Below, in pieces: positions 27,234 through 36,596 of a stretch of DNA of 64,000 nt (positions are counted from its first letter, which is position 1; the number at the start of each line of letters is the position of its first letter). The position numbers and the translations under genes were made by a program. Location of the stretch: positions 1 to 64,000 of the forward strand of contig NZ_JAIVFS010000025.1 of NCBI RefSeq assembly GCF_020829645.1, in the 5' to 3' direction. Below the pieces are notes generated by a model. That model made no database searches. It was not told the origin of the DNA and saw only the letters and a list, made by a program, of their open reading frames with translations. The stretch comes from Nostoc mirabile CHAB5784. GTDB lineage: Bacteria > Cyanobacteriota > Cyanobacteriia > Cyanobacteriales > Nostocaceae.

Positions 27234-27689
27234 ATGGTTAGAGGGTTGAGAGTTAGTATGCTGCTATTGGCAGTTCTGGGAAATCTGGCGTGGTCATTTA
27301 GTGCCAAGGCAAATTTTAACGGCAAGCTCACCGTAGAAATTGATGGGTTGAAGAATAAACAAGGACAAGTTTGTGTGAGTATATTTGCTAGCAGTGAAGG
27401 ATTTCCTAGCGATCGCGATCGCGGCTTACAAAAGCAGTGTACCAAGATTACTGGCACTCCCTTACCCATTACCTTTGAGAACTTGAAAGCGGGTAGTTAC
27501 GCCGTTGCTGTCTTCCACGATCAAAATAACGACGGCACTCTCAATAGCAATGTTTTAGGTATACCAAGCGAAGGCTTTGGATTTTCCAGGAACCCAGAAA
27601 TTCGCACAAGAGCGGCCAAGTTTAGCGAAGCAGCGTTTTTGGTGGCAGGCCCGGACACTAATATCCAAATCCAATTGAAATATTTTTAG
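27234..27689 (+). CDS. DUF2141 domain secreted protein
   Basis: Protein of 151 residues with a signal peptide (MLLLAVLGNLAWSFSAKA, ending near residue 25). A compact beta-sandwich domain follows, marked by GKLTVEIDGLKNKQGQVCVSIF, FENLKAGSYAVAVFHDQNNDG and the final GIPSEGFGFSRN. This is the DUF2141 pattern; the family has no proven function. Two cysteines (about residues 47 and 70) could form a disulfide in the periplasm. It is convergent with the peptidoglycan-binding gene, with stops two bases apart. Confidence 0.85.
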   Translation: MVRGLRVSMLLLAVLGNLAWSFSAKANFNGKLTVEIDGLKNKQGQVCVSIFASSEGFPSDRDRGLQKQCTKITGTPLPITFENLKAGSYAVAVFHDQNNDGTLNSNVLGIPSEGFGFSRNPEIRTRAAKFSEAAFLVAGPDTNIQIQLKYF

Positions 27690-27691
27690 GT

Positions 27692-28846
27692 TTATTCTCG
27701 TGAATCGTTATGTGAATCTTCTGGTATACTTTGTTGTTCCGGCAAACCACGCATTCGATTCATCTGAGTTAAAGCATATCGTGCTGTTGCTTGCACCTCG
27801 GCATCTGGGTCTTCCAGTGCATGGTGCAACATCTGACTCATTTGACTCATCATGTCATAAACGCGCGTCAGGTCACGGATCGCATTTTGCCGTACCTGTG
27901 GACTTTCATCTTGGAGTGAAATTGCTAGGCCACGGTTCATTGGTTTGAGTGTGCGGATGCCAATTTCTGCCAAAGCTGCTAAAATTAAGCTGCTTTCTTG
28001 AGAATCGGCATCAATCATCAGGTCAACCAGATGCTGAATTGCCCGCGAATCTCCCTGCTGACCCAAATCCCAAATAGCCTTGCGCCGCTTCGTTGGGTCA
28101 GAACTGCGTAAGTCTTGAATTAATTCGTCAACAATATTTAGTTTAGCTAGCCGGGAAGTTTTTTCTGGTAGCAGTAATTGTGTGGCGATTGGTGGCGTAA
28201 CTGTTTGTGGATTAGTTACAGTCTCTGGTGAGGGTAATATTATGGGGTTTTTGTTAGCTTCACTCAAACTTTTAGTCTCTGATATTTCGGATTGCACTTG
28301 TTTGCCCTGACCAAACCACTTCAGCAGGTAAACAAGTGCGCCAATACTTCCTAGAACTCCGATGGAAAATATTAACCACCAGACAAAACCCCTCTCGGTT
28401 GGTTTAGGTGCTGTAGTTGCTTTGGAAGTTGCAGCAGCAGAGTTAATAATTGGAGAAGTAACTATTGGAGAAGTGACAATATGATTTTTGGCTACCATTA
28501 TTGCTTGCAGTCTCCCCCTAGTCGCCAGACCAGCAAGGCCATCTACTTTTAAACCCTGTGCTTTCTGGAATTTAGTTACAGCGATTTCTGTATTGGCGTT
28601 GTACTCTCCATCTACCACGCCACTGTAGTATCCCAACTCCTTTAATTGGGTTTGTAATCTCTGCACATCTGATTTTCGACTACCATATCTCAAAACAGTC
28701 GGACTAGCAGTAACTGTCGAACTAGCTTGTGCAAGTTCTAAAATTTCAGGTGCTAGGTTAGGTGTTGCTGTGCTTGCACGATTTGGGTAAAAACCCACGC
28801 AAGAAAAACAGGTAAATATCAAAATTGAGGAACGGCATAGCCTCAT
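27692..28846 (-). CDS. Peptidoglycan-binding and HEAT-repeat membrane protein
   Basis: Protein of 384 residues from the ATG reading MRLCRSS. An N-terminal signal-like segment is followed by a PG-binding-1 domain (LRYGSRKSDVQRLQTQLKELGY, VDGEYNANTEIAVTKFQ). Next comes a central membrane helix (FVWWLIFSIGVLGSIGALVYLL) and a C-terminal alpha-solenoid of HEAT-like repeats (DLGQQGDSRAIQHLVDL, DESPQVRQNAIRDL, DPDAEVQATARYAL). This puts the wall-binding part outside and the HEAT repeats in the cytoplasm, as for a link between wall and cytoplasmic partners. An ATG 24 codons upstream would spoil the signal segment. Confidence 0.85.
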   Translation of the reverse strand: MRLCRSSILIFTCFSCVGFYPNRASTATPNLAPEILELAQASSTVTASPTVLRYGSRKSDVQRLQTQLKELGYYSGVVDGEYNANTEIAVTKFQKAQGLKVDGLAGLATRGRLQAIMVAKNHIVTSPIVTSPIINSAAATSKATTAPKPTERGFVWWLIFSIGVLGSIGALVYLLKWFGQGKQVQSEISETKSLSEANKNPIILPSPETVTNPQTVTPPIATQLLLPEKTSRLAKLNIVDELIQDLRSSDPTKRRKAIWDLGQQGDSRAIQHLVDLMIDADSQESSLILAALAEIGIRTLKPMNRGLAISLQDESPQVRQNAIRDLTRVYDMMSQMSQMLHHALEDPDAEVQATARYALTQMNRMRGLPEQQSIPEDSHNDSRE

Positions 28847-28946
28847 ATTGCAAGTTTCAGCCCGAAGGTGCTTTTGAAGTATTCTTCTTCGATACCACAA
28901 TACCTTCAAGATTACCAAATTACCAAATGTTAACTGTCATTTTTTT

Positions 28947-29019
28947 ATTGGGCATTGGGCATTGGGCATTGGGCATTGGGCATTGGGCATTGGGCATTGG
29001 GCATTGGGCATTGGGCATT
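28947..29019 (+). repeat. Heptanucleotide tandem array ATTGGGC, about ten copies
   Basis: About ten perfect copies of ATTGGGC. Short heptameric arrays of this kind are typical of heterocystous cyanobacteria. It lies between the start of the peptidoglycan-binding gene and the end of the DMT transporter gene. Confidence 0.95.
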
Positions 29020-29045
29020 AGTTATTCTCCCTCATCTCCCTACTG

Positions 29046-29085
29046 AATTACGAATTACGAATTACGAATTACGAATTACGAATTA
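29046..29085 (+). repeat. Heptanucleotide tandem array AATTACG
   Basis: Five copies of AATTACG and one variant, ending four bases from the stop of the minus-strand transporter gene. The same heptamer recurs at about 2344, 14831, 15043, 41297, 56142, 59635 and 61758. Confidence 0.95.
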
Positions 29086-29089
29086 CCAG

Positions 29090-30190
29090 TTAGGGTAAAA
29101 TTTCTCGTTCAGATTCTCTGACTGCTAAAGTTATGGGGTTTAATTTTTTAGCGGATGCTTCTAAAACTGGTTGCTGTATATTAGCTATCTCGCCGACAGT
29201 AACTGTGTCGTTTTGCGCTGCTAAAGTATCACGTTGGTTAATGAGATAGATGCTGATTAAAGTTAGAAAAACACCGACCCACTGCAACGGACTGAGGACT
29301 TCTGAGAGAAAGAGATTGCCAAATAGTAGGGCAAAGACGGGTGTGAGGAAGGTGAGGGAACTAAGACTGGTGAGACTGCCACTAGAGGCAAAGTAGAAGA
29401 ATAATCCGTAGGCGATCGCACTGCCAAATACGGTAGCATAACCCAAAGCCACTAAATCAGATGCTCCTAGATTCTCCCACTGCTGGGATTCGACAACTGA
29501 TGAAACTCCCCATAGTGGCAATCCACCCAAAATCATGTGCCATCCCGTGGCGGTTACTGGGTCAGCATGTCGGCACACAAACCGAATCAACACTGTTCCC
29601 ACTGCCATTGATAGGGCTGCTAACAGCATCAACCACTCGCCACTAGCAAACAAATCTTGCCAGTTGCCAATTGTAATATTTGCGCCTGAGTCGAGAAAAT
29701 GCAAAATCCACTCATCAGGTAAGCCGATTAAACTAATGCCTGTGACACCCAAGCCTAGCCCCAACCATCCCCAAAAACCAATGTGTTCTTGGAATAGCCA
29801 CAACGACAGCAAGGCAACAGCCAAGGGTTGCGAGTCAATCATCACAGACCCTAACCCCGCACTGGTTCTAACTAATCCCTCTGCCAAAAAGCCTTGAAAC
29901 AGCGTCCCATCTACGAGGGCAAATAAGGCAATCCACAGCCATGCAGCCCAACCCTTCGGCTGGGGTTTACCCATGAATGCTGCTGCAATCAGAATTAACA
30001 TCCCTGCTGGTATCAGACGCACACCTGCCATGAATAGCGGTGTGGTGTGGGGTATTACTCCTTTCATGGCTACCATTGCCGTCCCCCATAGGAAAAAGGG
30101 GGCAATTAAGAGGAGAGGGGCGAAGGGAAGTTTAGATGCACTGAGTTTCAGTTGCATGGGTTTGCTGATGCCTTTGTTTAACAAGTGCAA
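29090..30190 (-). CDS. EamA/DMT-family transporter
   Basis: Integral membrane protein of 366 residues with ten predicted helices in two EamA repeats. Clear segments include LLIAPFFLWGTAMVAMKG, VRLIPAGMLILIAAAFMG and FFYFASSGSLTSLSSLTFL. A C-terminal cytoplasmic tail of about 45 residues follows. Relatives export metabolites or amino acids, but the substrate is not visible. Either the first ATG or the one at residue 12 (MQLKLSA) may be used. It is monocistronic with a heptamer array at its 3' end. Confidence 0.88.
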   Translation of the reverse strand: MHLLNKGISKPMQLKLSASKLPFAPLLLIAPFFLWGTAMVAMKGVIPHTTPLFMAGVRLIPAGMLILIAAAFMGKPQPKGWAAWLWIALFALVDGTLFQGFLAEGLVRTSAGLGSVMIDSQPLAVALLSLWLFQEHIGFWGWLGLGLGVTGISLIGLPDEWILHFLDSGANITIGNWQDLFASGEWLMLLAALSMAVGTVLIRFVCRHADPVTATGWHMILGGLPLWGVSSVVESQQWENLGASDLVALGYATVFGSAIAYGLFFYFASSGSLTSLSSLTFLTPVFALLFGNLFLSEVLSPLQWVGVFLTLISIYLINQRDTLAAQNDTVTVGEIANIQQPVLEASAKKLNPITLAVRESEREILP

Positions 30191-30314
30191 AAATTGCTTT
30201 ACCCAATTTTACCGAAATTATGTAGTTTTGCGATCGCGTAGCGTCTCAAAGAGAAGGAATTAATGGTGTAGCTAAGGTTACAGGAGGCTGAAGATTGTAA
30301 TCAGATAGATACAT

Positions 30315-30370
30315 TTAAGAGGATGTTTGGAAAGTCGCAAAGTATACTATAAACCCCGCTTCCATTCCTC
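30315..30370. mobile_element. Partial MITE of the AGAGGATGTTTGAAAA family
   Basis: Reads TTAAGAGGATGTTTGGAAAG and continues with GCAAAGTATACTA and ACCCCGCTTCCATTC. This matches the inverted right end of the full element at 41663-41833. No second end is found, so it is truncated. Confidence 0.65.
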
Positions 30371-30411
30371 TTTCCCACTTCTGCTTATCCTTAAATCATT
30401 CACCTCTGAGT

Positions 30412-30570
30412 TTACCTGGCTTCATTGCCTGCATCCAATTCACGTCGATATTCTTGTATATATTCCAGCATCTCATCAAATTGTGGATCATCTTTATATT
30501 TACCAGCTATTTGCAACCAAGGATTTTCTACTTTGAGTGCTTCAATTTCTAAAATGAGAAAATAATTGTC
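30412..30570 (-). pseudogene. C-terminal remnant of a small protein, possibly an antitoxin relative
   Basis: A minus-strand frame reads NYFLILEIEALKVENPWLQI, then AGKYKDDPQFDEMLEYIQ and EYRRELDAGNEAR before a stop. The DDPQFDEMLEYIQEYRREL ending resembles the C-terminus of a common cyanobacterial family of small proteins found with toxin partners; this is recalled, not aligned. The upstream part and start codon are missing and replaced by unrelated repeat sequence. Confidence 0.45.
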
Positions 30571-31328
30571 AGCCCTTCGGCGAATTCAAAATTCAAAACT
30601 TGTACTGAGCGTAGCCGAAGTATTCAAAATTCACGGCATAAAATCCCCATAAATAAATTTAGGGCTGCTGAAAACTTGGACTTTTTGGCGTTAAAGCTGA
30701 AGCATCGCGGCACAATTGTTTTTATATTTTCCATAAATGAATTTAGCGCAAAGTCTGAGCGGAGGTTTCCTCCGCTCAGAACTTTGTAAGAGAGGGGCTT
30801 GTATCCTTTTTGTCTTCGGTCATTGCGAGGAGGAACGACGAAGCAATCGCATGGACTCGCTCTGAGTTGGAGGATTTTGTGATTGCAACTCTAAGAGACG
30901 CACTCGCGTTCGCAACGCTTGCAATGACATGCAAAAAAGTGGAATGCTCCCCACAAGCTCTATGCTGAAGCGTGAGTATTCTCCAGTGGAGAGAACCAAG
31001 CAATTGAGCCTGCTTGATTAAAATTCTATATAATGGATATCTAAGTTTTCCCAGCTCAGATATCCAATTGCAACATAACCTAGAGTAAATAGATTATTTT
31101 ATAAACCTAATTATAATTAGAATTTTGGTTTTTAAACTACTCCTTTAGTTTAGTTTTAAACTACTCCTTTAGATAGTTTCTCAATTCATCCTTAAGTTGG
31201 ATGAAAACTATATGAATTAACTGAAATTTGAAAGCAAACGTGTAAAATACAGATGATTTGTAGTAGCGCATGTATGTGCATTTATACATTCAGCAGGTGC
31301 GTTACACTGCGTTAACGCACACTACTTT

Positions 31329-32978
31329 CTAAGACAATTTAGCAACGCTAGACTTTTCTAAAGTCGCTACTAATTTCACTCCAAATTCTTCCTCAAATAC
31401 TCCTTTTTTATAATCTAAACTCCAAAGTTCTAAAGCACAGTCATCATCAGGTTGAGATGGAAAAATCAGCAAGTTTACCTGCTGAAATTGTCGATAATAC
31501 TCACATTGGACTTGAGCGATCGCACCAATTTGTCGTCTATCTAATGCCACTGCTAATCTTAAAATTGCACTCAATTGACTGACCATTTGTCGCTGGTGTT
31601 TAGTCAGCAACATCTGGGAATTTTCATGTTTTTTCTTAGGCGGCGATTTGCGGTGATAACGCGCTAAATTGGCTATAATTTCAATCTCAGTTTCTGTATA
31701 ACCGAGTAATTCACCATTGCGAATTAGATAGTAAGAGTGTTTGTGGTGAGACGAATGGCTGACATAATGACCGCAATTGTGTAATATTGCAGCTGCCCAC
31801 AGCAATTGTCGCTCGTCAGACCCCCAGTGGTGTAAAGTACCTTGAGTTTGGTCAAATAAACTCTTGGCAAATTTTGCGACGCGATCGCTATATTCTAAAT
31901 TGACGTGGTATTTATTAGCGAGTTTGATAACATTGCGTTCCCGAACTGAACTTTGGTAGCGCAGCTTATCTTCAATTAAACCGTGGGTCAGCATCCAGTC
32001 TACGATTACGCCTTCCCTCAGAGAACGCTCACAAACTGTTATCGATTCCCTACCCAAAAGCGTCATTGCTTCCTGTAATATTACTGCACCAGCCAGTATA
32101 ACTTCAGCCCGCTTCTCTGGCATACCGGGAATCGCAGCCCTTTCTGAATTATTCAGTTTCCGCAAGCGATTTACCAACTCTTGCAAGTCTTTAAGACTGA
32201 ACTGATAGCCATTGAGAATCGAAGGAATAACACCCGACTTTTCTCGTGCATGAATCATCGCCAGGGTTTCAATTGTGCCAGCCGTACCCACCAAACGGGG
32301 AGATTCTCCAAACTCTAGGTTTGCTAGTATCTCATCCACGGAACGTTCTAACATCCCGCGTGCATAGGCTTGCAGATACTGAAACTCAGTGTTGCTGATG
32401 GGGTCGGTGGTGATTAACTCGCTAGTGAGTCGCACTGCACCAACTTTGCTACTGGTGAGAGTGCGTGCTTGGTGACTATCACCCAAAATTAACTCTGTGG
32501 AACCACCGCCAATATCAATAATCATCTGGGGCTGGTTGTTAAATTCCATCCCCGACAGCACGCCAAGGTAGATTCGTCGCGCTTCTTCTTGACCAGAAAT
32601 CAAGTCAACGCTTAAACCCAACTCCGTTTTTACTCTGTGCAAAAAATCTTTACCATTCGGGGCTTCCCGCACAGCGCTAGTTGCCACAGCAATGGTTGTT
32701 TCAGCATTGATAGTTTTGGCAACTTCTTGGAAGCGTCCTAAAGCAGCGATCGCCTTTTCAATTATCTCTGGTTTAAGTTCCCCAGTCTTAAGATTGCGAT
32801 CGCCTAGTCTTACAGTTTCTTTTTCTCTAGCGATAATGCTGAAAGCTGGTAGTGTGGGATCAATCTTGACTACTACCATGTGTAGAGAATTTGTTCCCAG
32901 GTCAATGGCAGCAATAATCCGATGTTGCTTAGGTGGTTGAGTTGGAACACTCTCCCAGCTAGAAACTAAATTTAGCAT
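31329..32978 (-). CDS. ppx: Exopolyphosphatase, Ppx/GppA family
   Basis: Protein of 549 residues that removes phosphate from polyphosphate ends or pppGpp. The N-terminal ASKHA ATPase-like domain has AAIDLGTNSLHMVVVKID, the second phosphate motif IDIGGGSTELILGD and EARRIYLGV. The C-terminal half is an HD-like helical domain with LLWAAAILHNCGHYVSHSSHH. The size and layout match cyanobacterial Ppx. Polyphosphate use under phosphate stress is the expected role. It is monocistronic and divergent from the prenyltransferase gene across a repeat array. Confidence 0.94.
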   Translation of the reverse strand: MLNLVSSWESVPTQPPKQHRIIAAIDLGTNSLHMVVVKIDPTLPAFSIIAREKETVRLGDRNLKTGELKPEIIEKAIAALGRFQEVAKTINAETTIAVATSAVREAPNGKDFLHRVKTELGLSVDLISGQEEARRIYLGVLSGMEFNNQPQMIIDIGGGSTELILGDSHQARTLTSSKVGAVRLTSELITTDPISNTEFQYLQAYARGMLERSVDEILANLEFGESPRLVGTAGTIETLAMIHAREKSGVIPSILNGYQFSLKDLQELVNRLRKLNNSERAAIPGMPEKRAEVILAGAVILQEAMTLLGRESITVCERSLREGVIVDWMLTHGLIEDKLRYQSSVRERNVIKLANKYHVNLEYSDRVAKFAKSLFDQTQGTLHHWGSDERQLLWAAAILHNCGHYVSHSSHHKHSYYLIRNGELLGYTETEIEIIANLARYHRKSPPKKKHENSQMLLTKHQRQMVSQLSAILRLAVALDRRQIGAIAQVQCEYYRQFQQVNLLIFPSQPDDDCALELWSLDYKKGVFEEEFGVKLVATLEKSSVAKLS

Positions 32979-33611
32979 CTAGTTTTCTCTCTTTATAAGA
33001 AATGATGGCAAACGGTGGTATGTCGGGGTAGCTGGCACTGATAATTTGTTGCAACACACTTGCTCAAACTGAGTAGTGTTAGCGGTAGCGGGGCGTTTAG
33101 CCCGTACTCAGCACTCTTCATCTTTGGTCGAGGGTAACTGAGCTAAGTATATTCACCCTACTGTTTCTAACCGTAGTGACTATCTAAAAATATTTAAAGT
33201 TGCCACTTGAGGTTATGTTTTTACAAATAACAAATAACGTTATTCTATAGATGTAAAGATGTGTGAAGTAGGGCATGGGGCATTGGGCATTGGGCATTGG
33301 GCATGGGGCATGGGGCATGGGGCATAGGAGCAGAGGAATGGAGATCAAAGACTCATTAACGGAGATCAAAGACTCATTAACGGAGTTCAAAGACTCGTCG
33401 GCGAGTATCAAAGACTCATTAACGGAGTTCAAAGACTCATTAACGGAGTTCAAAGACTCATTAACGGAGTTCAAAGACTCGTCGGCGAGTATCAAAGACT
33501 CGTCGGCGAGTATTAAAGACTCATCCCCAATGCCCAATGCCCAATTCCCAATGCCCAATGCCCAATGCCCAATCCCCACTCCCCACTCACCACTCCCCAC
33601 TCCCCAGTACT
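32979..33611. other. Intergenic region dominated by repeat arrays
   Basis: Separates the divergent ppx and prenyltransferase genes. The first 280 bp carry no structure I recognise beyond AT-rich sequence. The rest is a heptamer array (GGGCATT), the 21-bp tandem array, and an inverted heptamer array (AATGCCC), ending shortly before the prenyltransferase start. The promoter of that gene must lie in or beyond the array. Confidence 0.8.
33277..33600. repeat. Nine-copy 21-bp tandem array between inverted heptamer arrays
   Basis: The core (33341-33529) has nine 21-bp units, GAG-ATC-AAA-GAC-TCA-TTA-ACG with variants, read as heptapeptides EIKDSLT, EFKDSSA or SIKDSLT on the plus strand and as different heptapeptides on the minus strand. 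A GGGCATT-type array lies to the left and the complementary AATGCCC-type array to the right, so the whole forms a large inverted structure. Units with CTCATTAACG and with CTCGTCGGCG alternate irregularly. An ATG directly precedes unit one but no ribosome binding site was found. Confidence 0.9.
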
Positions 33612-34493
33612 ATGTTAAGGACGCCAGAACGCCCCCAGCAACCAGTTTGGCTTGTAATTATCCGGCTTTTGCGCTGGCATAAACCAGAAGGACGGTTAAT
33701 TTTAATGATTCCTGCCCTTTGGGCTGTGTTTTTGGCAGCTTCTGGGAAACCGCCTTTACCTCTGGTTGGTGTGATTATATTAGGTACTCTGGCCACAAGT
33801 GCCGCCGGATGTGTTGTCAATGATTTGTGGGATCGGGATATTGATCCAGAAGTGGAGAGAACACGCGATCGCCCCCTCGCTTCTCGCGCCTTGTCTGTGA
33901 AAGTTGGGATTGTAGTTGCGATCGTATCCTTAGCATGTGCAGCTATCCTGGCATTTTATCTTAACCCCCTAAGTTTCTGGTTATGCGTGGCAGCAGTGCC
34001 CGTAATTCTGCTTTATCCAGGTGCAAAGCGGGTGTTTCCTGTGCCGCAACTGGTGCTTTCCATCGCTTGGGGTTTCGGGGTGTTGATTAGCTGGAGTGCA
34101 GTCACACAAACCATCTCCCAACCAACTTGGTTACTTTGGGGCGCGACTGTACTTTGGACATTGGGATTTGATACAGTTTACGCCATGAGCGATAAGGAAG
34201 ACGATCGCCGCATTGGCATTAATTCTAGCGCTCTATTTTTTGGGAATTATGCCCCTGTAGCCATTGGAATTTTCTTTGCTGGCACAATCTTGTTATTGGC
34301 TTGGTTAGGTGTACTCATACATCTGCACTTAGCCTTCTGGATTAGCCTTGCAGTTGCTACTATTGGATGGGTTTGGCAGTCTCTGCGATTAAGACAGCGA
34401 GACTTACCTAATCCTGTTTATGGTGAGATGTTCCGGCAAAACGTGTGGATTGGTTTTATTTTACTTGCTGGGATGATTGCTGGCTCTTTTTAA
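33612..34493 (+). CDS. ubiA: 4-hydroxybenzoate polyprenyltransferase (UbiA family, plastoquinone route)
   Basis: Integral membrane enzyme of 293 residues that attaches a polyprenyl chain (solanesyl in cyanobacteria) to 4-hydroxybenzoate, a step to plastoquinone. Nine helices are predicted. The aspartate-rich motifs that bind prenyl diphosphate and magnesium are NDLWDRDIDPEVERTRDRP and the second, YAMSDKEDDRRIGINS. The ATG beginning MLRTPERP was chosen since upstream codons lie within the heptamer repeats. The role is assigned from Synechocystis Slr0926, named from memory. Confidence 0.92.
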   Translation: MLRTPERPQQPVWLVIIRLLRWHKPEGRLILMIPALWAVFLAASGKPPLPLVGVIILGTLATSAAGCVVNDLWDRDIDPEVERTRDRPLASRALSVKVGIVVAIVSLACAAILAFYLNPLSFWLCVAAVPVILLYPGAKRVFPVPQLVLSIAWGFGVLISWSAVTQTISQPTWLLWGATVLWTLGFDTVYAMSDKEDDRRIGINSSALFFGNYAPVAIGIFFAGTILLLAWLGVLIHLHLAFWISLAVATIGWVWQSLRLRQRDLPNPVYGEMFRQNVWIGFILLAGMIAGSF

Positions 34494-34807
34494 ATCGAAG
34501 CTTACTCGTAAATCGAAGCTAATGCGCGTCTATAGGTGAAACAAAAAAATATTTTATCGTAAATCAAAGGGTTTAATACCCCTACCTCTACACGTAGTAT
34601 CATTTTTATTCGGGGTTTAAATCCCCGTCTGAAAATGTCTAAAATGTTTGAATTTTGTTAGTGCAGCGTAAAGCCTTCTCTTCTTAGGCAACGCCTTCGG
34701 CATGGCAACGCTATGAGCGAGTCCGCGTACTCTTACAGAGAAGCAAGCTACGCGCAGCGTCTCGTAGAGAGCGTCATTTTGAATTTTGAATTGTTAAGAG
34801 TTTTTGT
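34494..34807. repeat. Intergenic GCG-rich short repeats
   Basis: After an AT-rich part, the stretch 34660-34780 carries the repeat GCGTAAAGCCTTCTCTTCTT, GGCATGGCAACGCTATGAGC and GAGAGCGTC, closely matching the cluster near 15300-15370. It lies directly upstream of the DsbA-like gene. Confidence 0.65.
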
Positions 34808-35575
34808 ATGCGTACATTCTTTGATTGGTTTACTCCCTTATTTCAGTATCTCCGTACTTGGACAGCAATAGGTCTGCTACTTTTGGTTGTCACCTGGTCA
34901 TTTTCTGCACAAGCTGCTAGCGGTATTGATCCGCAGTTGGAACAGCAAGTATTACAAATTATCCGCGAACATCCAGAGGTGATTATCGAATCTGTTCAAA
35001 CTTATCAGCAGCAACAACAGCAGAAAGTCAAGCAAGCACAGCAATCATTTTTACAGGATTTAAAGACGAATCCTCAAACAGTGATTGGTGAGTCTCCCAG
35101 CACAGGTTCAACTCAAGCAAAAACTCTGCTAATAGAATTTTCAGATTTTCAATGTCCCTACTGTGCTGAGGCGCATAAAACATTGAAAGAATTGTTAGCA
35201 AAGTATCCAGATAAACTAAGATTAGTTTACAAGAATTTTCCACTGACTTCAATTCATGCTGAAGCATTGCCAGCTGCAAGAGCGGCTTGGGCGGCATATC
35301 AGCAGGGCAAATTTTGGGAATATCATAATGCGCTATTTACTAATCAAAAGCAACTAGGTCAAGCGTTATATTTAGATATTGCTAAAAAACTGAAGCTAGA
35401 TTTGGGTAAATTTAAACGCGACCTTACTCTTGCTACTCCCGCAATTACAAAAGATATTCAACTAGCTGAGAAATTGGCTGTTGCTGGCACACCTTTTTTT
35501 GTAATTAATAGTCCAACTTTTTCAGGAGTGGTGCAGCTAGCAGATATCGAAAGTATATTGACTAGTGCTAAGTAA
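34808..35575 (+). CDS. DsbA-like thioredoxin-fold protein, secreted
   Basis: Protein of 255 residues with a signal or anchor segment (AIGLLLLVVTWSFSAQAA, ending near residue 37) and a glutamine-rich spacer. A DsbA-family domain follows with the CPYC redox motif in FSDFQCPYCAEAHKTL and the cis-proline loop VAGTPFFVIN. It likely forms or isomerises disulfides in secreted proteins; relatives in cyanobacteria act in the lumen or periplasm. It is monocistronic. Confidence 0.9.
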   Translation: MRTFFDWFTPLFQYLRTWTAIGLLLLVVTWSFSAQAASGIDPQLEQQVLQIIREHPEVIIESVQTYQQQQQQKVKQAQQSFLQDLKTNPQTVIGESPSTGSTQAKTLLIEFSDFQCPYCAEAHKTLKELLAKYPDKLRLVYKNFPLTSIHAEALPAARAAWAAYQQGKFWEYHNALFTNQKQLGQALYLDIAKKLKLDLGKFKRDLTLATPAITKDIQLAEKLAVAGTPFFVINSPTFSGVVQLADIESILTSAK

Positions 35576-36038
35576 ATTAGTGTGTTTGAAAATAGCCTCT
35601 CACTGTTTAAGTAGCTAGGCGTAAATAAATTAAAGTTTGTAGTGAGTTAGCGCGGTCTTCTCCCATTCGTGAGAGGCTAGCGCCTTCTCTACGAGACACT
35701 ACGTGAACGCGGAGCGTCTCGTAGAGAAGGGGGTTTCCCCCATGAGCGACTAACTTTCCCGTTGGGTAAGGGCTTTAGTCCTGATAAGGGACTTCCAACT
35801 AAAAAAATATCCTATCGCTGTGGAGGCAGGGGGGCAGGGAGCAGGGAGCAGGGGGAGAAAGAAAAATATTATCTGAGTAAATTGGATAATTTATTTTCTG
35901 GAAGTCCCTAAACCTTGCTATGAGCGATGAATCGCTCACTACGAACTAGGATTTGTATCACCTTAAAAAGGCTTGCTCTAGTTCCCTCCTTTTTAAGGAG
36001 GGTTAGGGAGGATCAAGTCTTAACTCAAGCGTATTACT
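35576..36038. other. Repeat-rich intergenic region
   Basis: Holds a GCG-rich inverted cluster (about 35650-35750: CTCTACGAGACACTACGTG facing GCGTCTCGTAGAGAAGG), an AGCAGGGGGAG stretch near 35840, a CCCTCCTTTTTAAGGAGGG palindrome near 35985, and a lone copy of the end of the 11.4 kb element near 36022. No gene. Confidence 0.6.
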
Positions 36039-36533
36039 TTATAAACAGTCTTTTAAATTCCCTTTTTGATCCTCGAAATATTTCTTCTGTAATTCCTCTG
36101 GAATGGGAATAGGACGACTATTTTGTAAACTGACAAAAGCCCCCTTCTGGGTAGCCACTGCTGCTAACTCATTGTTAGATAAAATTTCAGCTTGCACAGT
36201 CCACTTCAACCGTCCTAAATTACTCAGCCATAAACGTCCAATTACTTGATCAATAATCTTTATCGGACGTTTATATTCAATTTCAGTTCCAGCTAGAACA
36301 GGTGCATATCCTTGCTCAATTTGTTGATTGAGTTGCCAGTGTTCATCTAAAAACTTTAAACGTAAATCCTCTAGCCATCTGATATACACAATATTACTCA
36401 CGATTCCCATAAAATCAATGTCGTATGTTTTTACAGGAATTTCTAATACTACCTCTAATGGTCTGTGCAAATTGTTATTTACTAGCATTATTTCTCTTGA
36501 TATTTTTTCAACCCGATTGGTCTGTAAAATCAT
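36039..36533 (-). CDS. Hotdog-fold acyl-CoA thioesterase family protein
   Basis: Protein of 164 residues of the 4HBT/YbgC type. The core VKTYDIDFMGIVSNIVYIRWLED has the Asp and aromatic residues of the hotdog active site in place, with GTEIEYKRPIKIIDQVIG and LKWTVQAEIL following. The start was chosen at the ATG reading MILQTN because AAAGGAGG lies eight to nine bases upstream. The substrate is unknown. It is the last gene of an operon with the tautomerase-like and TetR genes, and a role in an aromatic or acyl-CoA pathway is inference. Confidence 0.82.
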   Translation of the reverse strand: MILQTNRVEKISREIMLVNNNLHRPLEVVLEIPVKTYDIDFMGIVSNIVYIRWLEDLRLKFLDEHWQLNQQIEQGYAPVLAGTEIEYKRPIKIIDQVIGRLWLSNLGRLKWTVQAEILSNNELAAVATQKGAFVSLQNSRPIPIPEELQKKYFEDQKGNLKDCL

Positions 36534-36596
36534 AAAAAAATTCCTCCTTTCAAGCATGGATAATTATTAATTGCCTAATAACCCATTGCCCATATT

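Larger units (their letters stand above)
30191..31328. other. Intergenic region with repeat fragments and a gene remnant
   Basis: Holds a partial copy of the AGAGGATGTTTG element (about 30315-30370) and a minus-strand gene remnant (30412-30570). It also holds an inverted repeat based on CATTGCGAGGAGGAACGA and GCAATGACATGC (about 30820-30930), an AT-rich stretch, and a tandem duplication of TTTTAAACTACTCCTTTAG near 31134-31176. No intact gene. Confidence 0.6.

Noticed and set aside
33277..33600. CRISPR array
   Set aside because: The 21-bp units are contiguous with no spacer sequence and no cas gene is within the window, so this is a plain tandem repeat.
35980..36040. Second copy of the 290-bp element
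   Set aside because: Only one degenerate end is present and no partner end was found within 500 bp.
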